DNA from: Mycobacterium sp. IS-1590
GTDB lineage: Bacteria > Actinomycetota > Actinomycetes > Mycobacteriales > Mycobacteriaceae
Reading direction: 5' to 3'
Length of the DNA: 64,000 nucleotides
NCBI RefSeq assembly: GCF_001500025.1
Contig: NZ_LQIW01000048.1
Span: 186,001-250,000, forward strand
Position numbers and translations under genes: made by a program
Notes under the pieces: model-generated
The model's input: only the letters and a program-made list of their open reading frames with translations
What the model was told of the DNA's origin: nothing
Database searches by the model: none
Shown here: positions 8,597 through 16,830 of the stretch, in pieces
Position numbering within the stretch: position 1 is the first letter of the stretch
Layout of the letters: every line of letters begins with the position of its first letter

Positions 8597-10220
8597 GAGA
8601 ACCGGAGCCTCCTCCCTGGGTCAGACAGAGAACGTCGAAGAGCGATTCGCTGAGTTCGGCGGCACGCTGGGCGATGCAGGCGCCGGCGATGCAGCGATCG
8701 GGGCGAAGGAACAGCACCGAGTCGGTGTAGGTGTCGAACCACGCCTTGAGCGCACCGGTTCTGTCACCGACCACCGTCACCTCGTCGTCGTCGTGGCCAG
8801 GCCAGTGCAGCTGTGTCATCGGTCGCGCCTCGATGAACTCCGCACCCAACGCCTTCCACCGGTGGAACGCGTTGTCGCCGAGAATCGCTCGCAGGTTGTT
8901 GCTCCAGCACAGCACCGCAAATCCCGGTCCGAGCACATCGTCGAGCAACACGTTCTGTTCGGCGCGGGTGTCGACGCGCGGCTGGATGAACAACGTGCCC
9001 GTCGGCGAGACCGCCCCTGCCGCACCGGCACCCGGCTCGGAATGGACCACGGCGCCTTGTTGATAGCGCGGCATCGGCTTGAAACGCATCTCGAGCACGT
9101 AGCGCTTCAGCGACGGCACCACGGACGCGGCGTGGATGACCCGGTCGCGCAATGCGGCGACCCTGCGGTTGGTCGGCGAGATCACGCGGCCGACCATGGT
9201 GGACAGGTCGATCATGGCGCGGGCATGTTTGCGGCGCTCGACGTCGTAGGTGTCCAGCAGGGCGTCATCGGCCTGCCCGGTCACCACCGCGGCGAGTTTC
9301 CAGCCCAGGTTGGCTGCGTCGCGAATACCGCTGTTGTATCCCTGCCCCTGCCACACCGGCATCAGATGCGCGGCGTCACCGGCCAGCAGCATCCGGCCCT
9401 TGCGGAATGAACCGGCGATGCGGGAGTGGTGCGTGTAGACCCGATGCCTGATCATGTCGACCTGCTCGGGATACGGGACTCGTTGCGCCAACATTCTTCT
9501 GACGAACGCCGGATCGTCTGCTTCCGCATCGGTCTCGTGAGGATGGATCAGGAATTCGAAGCGGCGGATGCCATGGGCGATCGAGATCGACACATAGGGG
9601 CGCGCCGGGTCGGCGCCCACCTCGCTGTTCGGATGGCCGAGCGGGTCGTTGGCAACGTCGACCACCAACCAGCGGGTCGACGATGTGGTGCCGTCGAACG
9701 ACACCCCCATCAACCGGCGGGTGGCGCTGCGGCCGCCGTCGCACCCGATGACGTATCGGGCCGTGACCGACGGCTTGTCGCCGGCGAAGTGGACCGTCAC
9801 CGCGTCCTCGGTTTCGGCGCACGCCTCCATCCGGCACCCGAACCGGACCTCCACGTGGTCGAATCGGTCCAAGCCGCCGAACAATTCGGCATCGACCATC
9901 GGCTGTACGAAGCCGTTGCGTTTGGGCCAGCCGAACCGGGCGTCCGGTGGCGCCATCTCGGCGAGCAGCCGCCGGTTGGCGTCGAAGAATCTCAGGATCT
10001 GGTTGGGCACGGTGTGCGGCAACACCCGGTCGACCAGGCCGATCGACTGGAAGGTTCGCAGTGCCTCGTCGTCGAGACCGACACCGCGGGGGTAGTCGAT
10101 GAGTGTGTCGCGCTCCTCGACGACCAGTGTCCGAACCCGGTGCAGCCCAAGGATGTTGGCCAGCGTCAGACCCGAAGGGCCTGCGCCGACAACGACGACG
10201 TCGACGTCCGTCGTCGTCAT
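8520..10220 (-). CDS. mhpA: FAD-dependent aromatic monooxygenase, 3-(3-hydroxyphenyl)propionate hydroxylase type
   Basis: A 566-residue class A flavin monooxygenase. The GxGxxG motif VVGAGPSGLTLAN is near residue 10, the DG motif GCDGGRSATRR lies mid-protein, and the GD motif GDAAHLMPVWQGQGYNSGIRD follows. Together with mhpB and an mhpC-like gene it would hydroxylate a phenol to a catechol for ring cleavage. The ATG at 10220 overlaps the upstream hydrolase stop by 4 bp (ATGA). A tail of about 25 residues (GGGSGSHGHTG onward) is encoded inside the start of mhpB. Confidence 0.88.
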   Translation of the reverse strand: MTTTDVDVVVVGAGPSGLTLANILGLHRVRTLVVEERDTLIDYPRGVGLDDEALRTFQSIGLVDRVLPHTVPNQILRFFDANRRLLAEMAPPDARFGWPKRNGFVQPMVDAELFGGLDRFDHVEVRFGCRMEACAETEDAVTVHFAGDKPSVTARYVIGCDGGRSATRRLMGVSFDGTTSSTRWLVVDVANDPLGHPNSEVGADPARPYVSISIAHGIRRFEFLIHPHETDAEADDPAFVRRMLAQRVPYPEQVDMIRHRVYTHHSRIAGSFRKGRMLLAGDAAHLMPVWQGQGYNSGIRDAANLGWKLAAVVTGQADDALLDTYDVERRKHARAMIDLSTMVGRVISPTNRRVAALRDRVIHAASVVPSLKRYVLEMRFKPMPRYQQGAVVHSEPGAGAAGAVSPTGTLFIQPRVDTRAEQNVLLDDVLGPGFAVLCWSNNLRAILGDNAFHRWKALGAEFIEARPMTQLHWPGHDDDEVTVVGDRTGALKAWFDTYTDSVLFLRPDRCIAGACIAQRAAELSESLFDVLCLTQGGGSGSHGHTGPVLHVAQPATEPSGTVTGSP

Positions 10221-11134
10221 AACCGCCCCAACAGGAAGTCCAGGTGCAGGCGATTGAACGATTTGGGATCCTCGTACTGGGGCCAGTGACCGCATCCGGG
10301 CATCACCTCGAAGCGCGCACCCGGGATCATCGAGGCGATGCGTTGCCCCTCGGCCACGTCGGCCGTGGGATCGTCACTGGTCCACACCACCAGGGTCGGC
10401 GCGGTGATCGAGCCGTACTCGTTGGGCCCGAGGAGATTGCGTGCGCGGATCTCCGGGTCCTGCAACGCCATGATGTCGCGCATGGCCGCGACGAACCCGG
10501 GTTGCCGGTAGACCCGCTGCCTGCTCGCGACGATGTCGTCGTAATCCTTTGATTTGTCGGCCATCAGCCATTTGATGCGGGCCTGGACCGTCTCCCAGGT
10601 CGGGTTCTCGGCGGCGGCCATGGACAAGGTGATGATCCGCTTCATCACCTCGGGATCGGCCTGCGAGCCGCCCGCCGTGTTGAGCACCAGCCGGTCCAGC
10701 CGATCGGGGTGGTCGACCGCGAATCGAGCGGCGACCCATCCACCGAGCGACTCGCCGCTGATGTGGGCGCGGTCGGCCCCGACCGCGTCGAGGACCGCCA
10801 GCAGGTGGTCCACATAGTGGCGGACTTCGAGCGGATGCCCCGGTTTGTCGGTGTAGCCGTGGCCGAGCATGTCGATCGACCAGACCGAGAAGTGTTCGGC
10901 GTGCGCCTCCAGGTTGCGCACGTACGCCTCCGCATGCCCACCGGAGCCGTGCAGGAAGACGAGCACCGGCTTATCGGAGTCACCGGCGTGCAGGTATCGG
11001 GTGCGGGTTCCACCGGCGTCGAGGTAGCCCTGAGAGAACGGAACGCCCTGTAGATCGCTCCAGACGCTCTCGAACTCCGCTGACGCGGCCTGTTCATCCG
11101 CCACGGAAGCCACCAGCGAATCCGGCTCAGACAC
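10217..11134 (-). CDS. alpha/beta hydrolase, MhpC-like C-C bond hydrolase
   Basis: A 305-residue alpha/beta hydrolase and the first gene of the operon. It has HGSGG at residues 62-66, nucleophile GESLGG (Ser129), an Asp-bearing VVWTSDDP strand and catalytic His in GCGHWPQYEDP. The position before mhpA and mhpB and the fold suggest hydrolysis of the ring-cleavage product. The nucleophile motif is GESLG rather than GNSMG, so a lactone or ester substrate is possible. A GAGAAT-N3-ATTCTC palindrome sits 21 bases upstream of the start. Confidence 0.85.
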   Translation of the reverse strand: MSEPDSLVASVADEQAASAEFESVWSDLQGVPFSQGYLDAGGTRTRYLHAGDSDKPVLVFLHGSGGHAEAYVRNLEAHAEHFSVWSIDMLGHGYTDKPGHPLEVRHYVDHLLAVLDAVGADRAHISGESLGGWVAARFAVDHPDRLDRLVLNTAGGSQADPEVMKRIITLSMAAAENPTWETVQARIKWLMADKSKDYDDIVASRQRVYRQPGFVAAMRDIMALQDPEIRARNLLGPNEYGSITAPTLVVWTSDDPTADVAEGQRIASMIPGARFEVMPGCGHWPQYEDPKSFNRLHLDFLLGRL

Positions 11135-11154
11135 GCTTACCCTCTCTTGACCGC

Positions 11155-11169
11155 GAGAATCGAATTCTC
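11155..11169. promoter_or_regulatory. operator-like palindrome GAGAAT-CGA-ATTCTC
   Basis: A perfect 6-bp inverted repeat with 3-bp spacer, extended by a C/G pair on each side. It lies between the mhp-like operon start (11134) and the divergent IclR gene (11276). Matching palindromes occur at 18887 and 24076. The size suits a TetR or similar dimeric repressor; the regulator is not identified. Confidence 0.7.
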
Positions 11170-11275
11170 GTATTTTGTAAGCACTCTGCTCATTTATCGC
11201 ACACCCACGTGCACTATAGTCAGAGCATCACTCTCGCGACAGCGTGATGTCAAGGGAAGTCGAGGAAGGGACCCC

Positions 11276-12001
11276 ATGCGTTCGGAGGGCGGAGCCCAGC
11301 AGGGGACGGAGCCGATCAGTGTCGTACCCAACGGGGCGCCGGGCTCGCAGACGCTGGCAAGGGGTTTGGCCGCCTTGCAGCTGGTGGCCAGCTCCCCTTC
11401 CGGCCTCACCGCTCAGCAGGTCGCCGACGACATCGGTGTGCACCGGACCATCGCCTATCGGTTGTTGTCGACGCTGTCGCAATTCCGGTTGGTGGCCAAG
11501 GGCGAGGACGGTCGCTACCGCTCGGCGGCGGCGCTCGCGGTGCTCGGGGCGTCGTTCGACAACAACGTGCGCCAGTTGAGCTTGCCCACCCTGCGGGGGC
11601 TCGCCGACGAACTCGCCAGCACGGTGTCCCTCCTCGTCGCCGAGGGTGATCAGCAGGTGGCGATCGCCGTCGTCGTGCCGACCAACGTCTTTTATCAGCT
11701 GTCCTTTCATGAGGGCAGCCGTTATCCGCTGGACCGGGGCGCCGCGGGCATCGCGCTGTTGGCAAGCATGCCGCCGCGCCCCGGCGAACGTGATCTGGTG
11801 CCGCTGACCCGGGAGCAGGGGTGGGTGATCACTCACGGCGAGATCGAACCGAACACGTACGGCCTCGCGGTCCCGGTGCGCCGACGGCCACCGGCGCCGC
11901 CAACCTGCATCAACCTCATCTCGCATCGCGAGGACGTCCTGACGCGCGGCCGAGACGCGGTCATCAGGGCGGCCGACGAGTTGTCCGCGATCCTCAACTA
12001 A
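11276..12001 (+). CDS. IclR-family transcriptional regulator, MhpR-like position
   Basis: A 241-residue regulator with a winged helix-turn-helix at about residues 30-85 (GLTAQQVADDIGVHRTIAYRLLSTL) and a C-terminal IclR effector domain (AVPV...ADELSAIL). E. coli MhpR is also IclR-family and divergent from mhpABC, so this is probably the local activator. The ATG at 11276 follows a good ribosome site (GAGGAAGG). An upstream in-frame extension to 11147 runs through the promoter and is rejected. A TATAGT box at 11215-11220 is a candidate -10. The effector domain is slightly short near VRRRPPAPPT. Confidence 0.88.
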   Translation: MRSEGGAQQGTEPISVVPNGAPGSQTLARGLAALQLVASSPSGLTAQQVADDIGVHRTIAYRLLSTLSQFRLVAKGEDGRYRSAAALAVLGASFDNNVRQLSLPTLRGLADELASTVSLLVAEGDQQVAIAVVVPTNVFYQLSFHEGSRYPLDRGAAGIALLASMPPRPGERDLVPLTREQGWVITHGEIEPNTYGLAVPVRRRPPAPPTCINLISHREDVLTRGRDAVIRAADELSAILN

Positions 12002-12028
12002 GGGCACTCCAGCCGGAAGGAGCAGCAC

Positions 12029-13633
12029 GTGACGGACTGGGATCATGACGTCGACGTGGTCGTACTCGGTAGCGGCGGGGCCGGTCTGACCGCGGCACTC
12101 ACCGCCGCGGCCAACGGCGCTTCGGTCGAGATCTACGAAAAGGCCGCGACCGTGGGCGGGACGACAGCGGTATCCGGTGGCATCATCTGGATCCCGGCAC
12201 ACGAGCGGGCCGCAGACGGCGAGCTTTCCGTCGATGATGCGATGGCCTACCTGCGCGCCCAATCGCTGGGATACATGGACGACGACCTCGTCGAGACGTT
12301 CGTGCGCACCGGTCCCGAGATGCTCGATTTTGTCGAGGCACACAGTGATCTGCGTTTCGAGGTCGCCGAGGGGTTCCCCGACTACAAGCCCGAGCTGCCC
12401 GGGGGGCGACCGTCCGGCGGGCGTTCGCTCAACGCCAAGCCTTTCGACCTGAGCCAGCTCGGTGAGTGGCGCGACAAAATCACATCGTTCCCTGCGGATT
12501 TCAGCAACGTCGGCATCGACGCCGAGACCCGCGCGCGCATCCACGCCTCGGTCGACGATGAGTCCGGCGATTACTGCGTCGCGGGCACGGCCCTCATCGC
12601 CGGTCTGCTGAAGGGGCTGCTGAACCTCGGCGTGACACCGCGAACCAACGCGCGCGCGGTCGAACTGCTCGCCGACCCCCTCGGCATCACCGGCGTGCGA
12701 ATCTCGCAAGACGGCAACGACTTCACCGTGCGGGCGCGTCGAGGAGTGATCCTGGGAACCGGCGGGTTCGAGTGGGACCGCAAGCTGGTCGAGGCGTACC
12801 TGCGAGGCCCGATGCGCGGACCCGTCTCACCGCCCAACAACACAGGTGACGGCCTGCGAATGGCGATGGCGCACGGCGCCGATCTGGCCAACATGGGCGA
12901 GGCGTGGTGGGTGCCGATCGTGCAGCTTCCCGGCGACACGTTCGCCGGCCGGCCGCGCAGCCGCAGCGTCCGGCTGGAACGAACCCGACCACGCAGCATC
13001 ATCGTCAACCGCGCGGGCAAGCGGTTCCTCAACGAGGCCGGCGAGTACAACTCGATGGCGGGGCCGTTCCACTACCTCGACCCCAAGCTCGGGTATGCCA
13101 ACGACCCGGCGTGGATCGTCTTCGACTCGCTACACCTGAAGAAGTACGGCTTCCTCGGCATCAAACCGGATGGCCCTGCGCCGGAATGGTTCTCGCCGTC
13201 GAAAGACCTGACGGAGCTCGGCGAGAAGACCGGTATCGACCCCGACGGGTTGGCTCGCACACTGCGGTCCTGGAACGACAGCGTCGCCCATGACCGCGAT
13301 CCGGAGTTCGAGCGCGGCGCGAGCGCCTATGACGGCTACTGGGGCGACGATAAGGCGCCGACGCCCGCCGGCCGCACCCTCGGCCCGATCGATACGCCGC
13401 CCTATTACGCCGTGCCGGTGTCGATCGGTGCGATGGGCACCAAGGGCGGCCCCCGCACCGACGGCGACGGCCGCGTGCTGCACGTCAACGGATCGGCGAT
13501 CCCGGGTTTGTTCGCCGCGGGCAATGCGATGGCCGGGGCCACCGGCAAGGCCTACGGCGGTGCCGGTGGAACGATCGGTCCCGCAATGGTGTTCGGTTAC
13601 CGCGCGGGGCGTGCGGCCTCCGCGCGCATCTAG
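12029..13633 (+). CDS. FAD-binding 3-ketosteroid delta-1-dehydrogenase-like protein
   Basis: A 534-residue flavoprotein with FAD motif VVLGSGGAGLTAALTAA, EKAATVGGTTAVSGG and a C-terminal YGGAGGTIGPAMVFGYRAG segment, as in KstD-family dehydrogenases. The GTG start follows GGAAGGAG at good spacing and lies 27 bases after the IclR stop, so the two may form one transcript. It differs clearly from the operon's other KstD-like protein, suggesting two dehydrogenation steps or two substrates. Confidence 0.85.
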   Translation: MTDWDHDVDVVVLGSGGAGLTAALTAAANGASVEIYEKAATVGGTTAVSGGIIWIPAHERAADGELSVDDAMAYLRAQSLGYMDDDLVETFVRTGPEMLDFVEAHSDLRFEVAEGFPDYKPELPGGRPSGGRSLNAKPFDLSQLGEWRDKITSFPADFSNVGIDAETRARIHASVDDESGDYCVAGTALIAGLLKGLLNLGVTPRTNARAVELLADPLGITGVRISQDGNDFTVRARRGVILGTGGFEWDRKLVEAYLRGPMRGPVSPPNNTGDGLRMAMAHGADLANMGEAWWVPIVQLPGDTFAGRPRSRSVRLERTRPRSIIVNRAGKRFLNEAGEYNSMAGPFHYLDPKLGYANDPAWIVFDSLHLKKYGFLGIKPDGPAPEWFSPSKDLTELGEKTGIDPDGLARTLRSWNDSVAHDRDPEFERGASAYDGYWGDDKAPTPAGRTLGPIDTPPYYAVPVSIGAMGTKGGPRTDGDGRVLHVNGSAIPGLFAAGNAMAGATGKAYGGAGGTIGPAMVFGYRAGRAASARI

Positions 13634-13682
13634 TTCGCCGGGCCCGCTTCAGCGCCGGCAGGACGACGCATTCAGCCCGCGG

Positions 13683-13976
13683 CTAGGCCACCGCCATTCC
13701 GATGAAGTAACTGCTCAGCAGACACGTGGCGACGAGGACCACCCAGCCGTCGGTCAGGCGGCACAGCCAGACGGGGGCATGACGCACTTCCATGAATTCC
13801 CGGAAGATGATGCGCACCTTGATCAAAGAGATGACGATCGCGCTGACGGTGACCACGGTGCTGGCCTTCAGCGTGCCGTTCTGGTCGACCGCCTCGTCCA
13901 GCCAGACGTAGACCAAGGTCAACAACGTCAGGATCGCCCAGGCGATCACCAGTCTCTTGTTCAAGGCGTTGGTCAC
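13683..13976 (-). CDS. cytochrome c oxidase subunit IV / NorF-like small membrane protein
   Basis: A 97-residue protein with three predicted membrane helices (about residues 9-27, 38-57 and 72-95) separated by a charged loop (KVRIIFREFMEVRHAP). Size, helix number and the position directly after a subunit III gene fit the prokaryotic COX4/NorF family. No catalytic subunit I or II gene is present in the window. It may stabilise or help assemble the membrane complex encoded upstream. Confidence 0.72.
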   Translation of the reverse strand: MTNALNKRLVIAWAILTLLTLVYVWLDEAVDQNGTLKASTVVTVSAIVISLIKVRIIFREFMEVRHAPVWLCRLTDGWVVLVATCLLSSYFIGMAVA

Positions 13977-13979
13977 CGA

Positions 13980-14576
13980 TCACCTCACCACGTAGAGCAT
14001 CGCGAAAATCAGCACCCACAGGAAATCGACCGTGTGCCAGTACGTTGCCCCGGTTTCTACAAGCTCCTGCGAGCGTCGCGCCGGGCTCCGCAGTTGGTAG
14101 ACGATGACGCCCAACACGATGAATCCGATCAGGACGTGGATGCAGTGCAATGACGTGAGAAAGAAGTAGTGCTGGAAGAACTCGTCGCTGGTGAACGTGT
14201 TCCCCATGCGGATCTCCAGGATCCACTCGACGACTTTCGAGATCACGAACGTCACGCCGAGACCAGCGGTCACATAGGCGTAGGTCATCGCCGAGCGGTA
14301 TGAACCCGCGCGCGCGGCACGGACACACCCCGCGATCGCCCACGAACTCGTGAGCAGCACAACGGTGTTGAAAACTCCGATCCGCAGGTCCAGGTCTGCC
14401 TGAGATTGCAGGAAGAGATCGGCGTTCTGCGTGCGCAGCGCCAGGTAGACGGAGAAGTAGCCGGTGAACAGCATGGCCTCGAACAACACGAACAACCACA
14501 TGTCCGGCTGGCCGGGCACGCGCCGTTGCGGCTCGTCGTCGAGTCGTTTCGACTCACCGGTGACGACGTCGGTCAT
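13980..14576 (-). CDS. heme-copper oxidase subunit III-like (NorE-like) membrane protein
   Basis: A 198-residue protein with five predicted helices. The motifs FVLFEAMLFTGYFSVYL, FFLTSLHCIHVLIG and ATYWHTVDFLWVLIF are hallmarks of cytochrome c oxidase subunit III and NorE. Subunit III normally associates with subunit I, but no subunit I or II gene is nearby, so it may work with the two unusual membrane proteins encoded just upstream (14573-16116). The start overlaps the preceding gene by 4 bp (ATGA). Confidence 0.83.
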   Translation of the reverse strand: MTDVVTGESKRLDDEPQRRVPGQPDMWLFVLFEAMLFTGYFSVYLALRTQNADLFLQSQADLDLRIGVFNTVVLLTSSWAIAGCVRAARAGSYRSAMTYAYVTAGLGVTFVISKVVEWILEIRMGNTFTSDEFFQHYFFLTSLHCIHVLIGFIVLGVIVYQLRSPARRSQELVETGATYWHTVDFLWVLIFAMLYVVR

Positions 14577-15412
14577 CGCACCGCCCCCACCGAGGCCGAG
14601 GGTTCGGTTACACCTTTCGGCGGTAGCTCAGGCAGCGGTCCGGTACCGAAATCCTCGCGTTCGATCATCTTGCGCAACAACATGATGAACGCCGCGGTGT
14701 AGAGGATGAACACGACCATGTTGATCCACCATGCGATCGCACCGTTCCACGCGAATGCGCCGCGTTGAAAGATCCAGGCCGGTGCGACGACGACTTCGGT
14801 CAGCGCGTTGCACAGCCCCAGGTACGCGAACCACTTCGGGAACACGTTGTTCTTGTCGAGCAGGATCGCCACCAGCCAGACCACCGAACCGACCAGGAAC
14901 ACCCCCATCGTTCCGCTGAACGACAGGAATGCGAAGTCATACATCCACAGGATCAATTCGGGGTCACGATCCGGCCGGAGCGCTCCGACGGTCATCGCGA
15001 TGGCCATCACCAGCATGCCGGGCAGGGCGGCGAGCGAATACATGATCAGGTACGAATAGGCGAAGACGCGACTCACCGACATCCGCCACATCGAGTATGC
15101 GAGAAGAGCATTCATCGGTGCGCACATACCCGAGATGAGGAACACGACGCCGAATCCGGTGAGCAGGCCCAGGTGGCGGTCGGCGAACCACTGCACGATC
15201 AACGGCGTGTCCCAGTCGGGGCTCGGCGGCGGTTGCACCCGCGTGACGAGGAAGAACAGCACGCCGTACAACTGGTAGAAGATCACCATCACCCACCACG
15301 CGAACCACAGCTCACGCTTGGGGTGGTAGCGGAAGTTCCAGACCAGGCGACCCAGCCGGGAATCGTTGGGCGGATCGGGCGCCGCCACCGGTTCTGCGCT
15401 CAGCGCGCTCAT
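14573..15412 (-). CDS. multi-pass membrane protein of unknown function, paralogue of the upstream gene
   Basis: A 279-residue protein with about seven predicted membrane helices and a charged, proline-rich C-terminal tail. I do not recognise the family. It is clearly homologous to the product of 15409-16116: both share an LRPxRxPEL-like loop, a following FxKWFAYLGLCNAL-like helix and a GAFAWNGAIAWW-like final segment. The start at 15412 overlaps the upstream stop by 4 bp. Its partners (subunits III and IV) suggest a role in a respiratory or oxygenase membrane complex. Confidence 0.72.
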   Translation of the reverse strand: MSALSAEPVAAPDPPNDSRLGRLVWNFRYHPKRELWFAWWVMVIFYQLYGVLFFLVTRVQPPPSPDWDTPLIVQWFADRHLGLLTGFGVVFLISGMCAPMNALLAYSMWRMSVSRVFAYSYLIMYSLAALPGMLVMAIAMTVGALRPDRDPELILWMYDFAFLSFSGTMGVFLVGSVVWLVAILLDKNNVFPKWFAYLGLCNALTEVVVAPAWIFQRGAFAWNGAIAWWINMVVFILYTAAFIMLLRKMIEREDFGTGPLPELPPKGVTEPSASVGAVR

Positions 15413-16116
15413 GCGGCGACCACGACTTCGGCGCGTTGGCGGCGGATATTCTGGGCCAGAACCACTCCCATCACCACGATCCAGACGGCGATCGCGATGT
15501 TCTTGACCCAGAAGGACAGCACGCCGTCCCACGCCAACGGGCCCTCGAAGGTCACCGCCCCGAACGCCGCCGGCATCAGGGCGACGGCGATGAGCAGATT
15601 GAAGTGCGCCACCCACGACCGGAAGACCGGCTTGTCCTGACGATCCCAATAGATCGCCAGGGCCAGCACCAGGCATTGGGCGATCAGATAGGGCACCAAC
15701 ACGGTGAACGTGACCCAGGCCAGATCGTTGAGCAGTTGGGTGAGTTCGGGGGAACGTTCGGGCCGGAAGGACCCCAACAGCCAGAACATGTTGGCGATCA
15801 GAAACAGCGTCGGCGGACCGCCCGCGCAGGCGATCAGGCAGTAGGTCAGGATCGGCGTGCGGTGTGCCATCTTGCGCACTTGCATCGCCAGCAGAATCAC
15901 CGTCGGGATCAAACCGACCCCGAACCAGTTGAACAAAATCATGCTGTACCGAATCCGGGCCGTCTCGTCGCGGTAGAAAGCCGCGACCTCGTCGGCGGAC
16001 ATCGTCGGCGACATCGGATGCAGGAAACCGGGAAACAGGAAGAACGCGGACGCCCAGATGATCACCATGGCGGGCAGGGCCCACAGCATGATCAACTCGC
16101 CATCAGTTCGTCTCAT
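15409..16116 (-). CDS. multi-pass membrane protein of unknown function, first gene of the oxidase-like operon
   Basis: A 235-residue, strongly hydrophobic protein with about six or seven helices. It contains a FRPERSPEL loop and a GPLAWDGVLSFWVKN segment that match equivalent positions in the downstream paralogue. No heme- or copper-binding oxidase motif is evident. The ATG at 16116 was chosen because a GGAGC ribosome site precedes it and because upstream frame would cross the inverted-repeat operator at 16130-16174. Expression is probably controlled by the divergent TetR protein. Confidence 0.72.
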   Translation of the reverse strand: MRRTDGELIMLWALPAMVIIWASAFFLFPGFLHPMSPTMSADEVAAFYRDETARIRYSMILFNWFGVGLIPTVILLAMQVRKMAHRTPILTYCLIACAGGPPTLFLIANMFWLLGSFRPERSPELTQLLNDLAWVTFTVLVPYLIAQCLVLALAIYWDRQDKPVFRSWVAHFNLLIAVALMPAAFGAVTFEGPLAWDGVLSFWVKNIAIAVWIVVMGVVLAQNIRRQRAEVVVAA

Positions 16117-16129
16117 GTGCGCTCCAAAG

Positions 16130-16174
16130 TAGGTTGCCGATCGGCTACTCGAACGGTAGCCGATCGGCAACCTA
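16130..16174. promoter_or_regulatory. 19-bp perfect inverted repeat, probable double TetR operator
   Basis: Two perfect 19-bp arms (16130-16148 and 16156-16174) around a 7-base centre, each arm built on the 10-bp palindrome GCCGATCGGC. The two palindrome centres are 23 bp apart, about two helical turns. It lies between the divergent membrane-protein operon (start 16116) and the TetR gene (start 16204), so it probably binds two repressor dimers and controls both. Confidence 0.8.
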
Positions 16175-16203
16175 GCGGTCAATGCTGGGCTACCCTCGAC
16201 GTC

Positions 16204-16830
16204 ATGGCCACGGCAGAGCAGAGATTCAGTGCGATCACCCGCACCGCTGCGCAGACCAGGGTCTTGGACGCCGCGCTGGCATTGATCGCCGAACACGGCG
16301 TCAGCGGTACCTCCCTGCAGATGATCGCCGATTCCATCGGGGTGACCAAGGCCGCGGTGTACCGCCAGTTCAAGACGAAGGAAGAGATCGTCATCGCGAT
16401 CACCGAACGGGAGATGGGCCGTCTCGAGGACGCGCTCGAGGTTGCCGAGGCGGCCGGCCACGGCCTCAAGTCACGGGAGATCCTGCTCGAGGAGATGATA
16501 GACCAGGCCGTCGAACGGCGCGGAGTCGTCAGTGCGCTGCAGTTCGATCCGGTGATCCTTCGACTCCAGGCCGATTACGAGCCGTTCCAGCGATTCATCG
16601 AACGCCTGTATGCCGCGCTGCTGGGCACGCACGCGGGCCCGGAGGCCCGGCTGCACGCCGCGGTGCTGTCGAGCGCGATCAGCGTGGCCGTCATGCACCC
16701 ACTGGTTTCCGATATCGACGCCGAAACGCTTCGCGCTCAATTGATTCGGATGTCCCGCCGATTGCTCGACCTACCCGAGCGGGCTCAGGGGCCCTCCCGT
16801 ACGGCGAAGAGACGCTCGGCGGCGGTGTAG
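16204..16830 (+). CDS. TetR-family regulator of the oxidase-like membrane operon
   Basis: A 208-residue TetR protein: N-terminal helix VLDAALALIAEHG, then TSLQMIADSIGVTKAAVYRQFKTKEEI as the helix-turn-helix. The C-terminal domain is typical in length. The ATG at 16204 follows the operator by 30 bases, with little room for a ribosome site, so the transcript may be leaderless. Its 3' end overlaps the convergent meaB gene by 46 bp. Autoregulation through the 16130-16174 repeat is likely. Confidence 0.88.
   Translation: MATAEQRFSAITRTAAQTRVLDAALALIAEHGVSGTSLQMIADSIGVTKAAVYRQFKTKEEIVIAITEREMGRLEDALEVAEAAGHGLKSREILLEEMIDQAVERRGVVSALQFDPVILRLQADYEPFQRFIERLYAALLGTHAGPEARLHAAVLSSAISVAVMHPLVSDIDAETLRAQLIRMSRRLLDLPERAQGPSRTAKRRSAAV

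Noticed and set aside
12001..12029. IclR gene truncation by frameshift
   Set aside because: The protein is slightly short but ends with a normal IclR C-terminal helix, so there is no need to invoke a frameshift.
11228..12709. 493-codon minus-strand open frame opposite the IclR and KstD-like genes
   Set aside because: Low-complexity, Arg/His/Asp-rich translation typical of antisense frames in GC-rich DNA; it runs through the IclR gene and its promoter.
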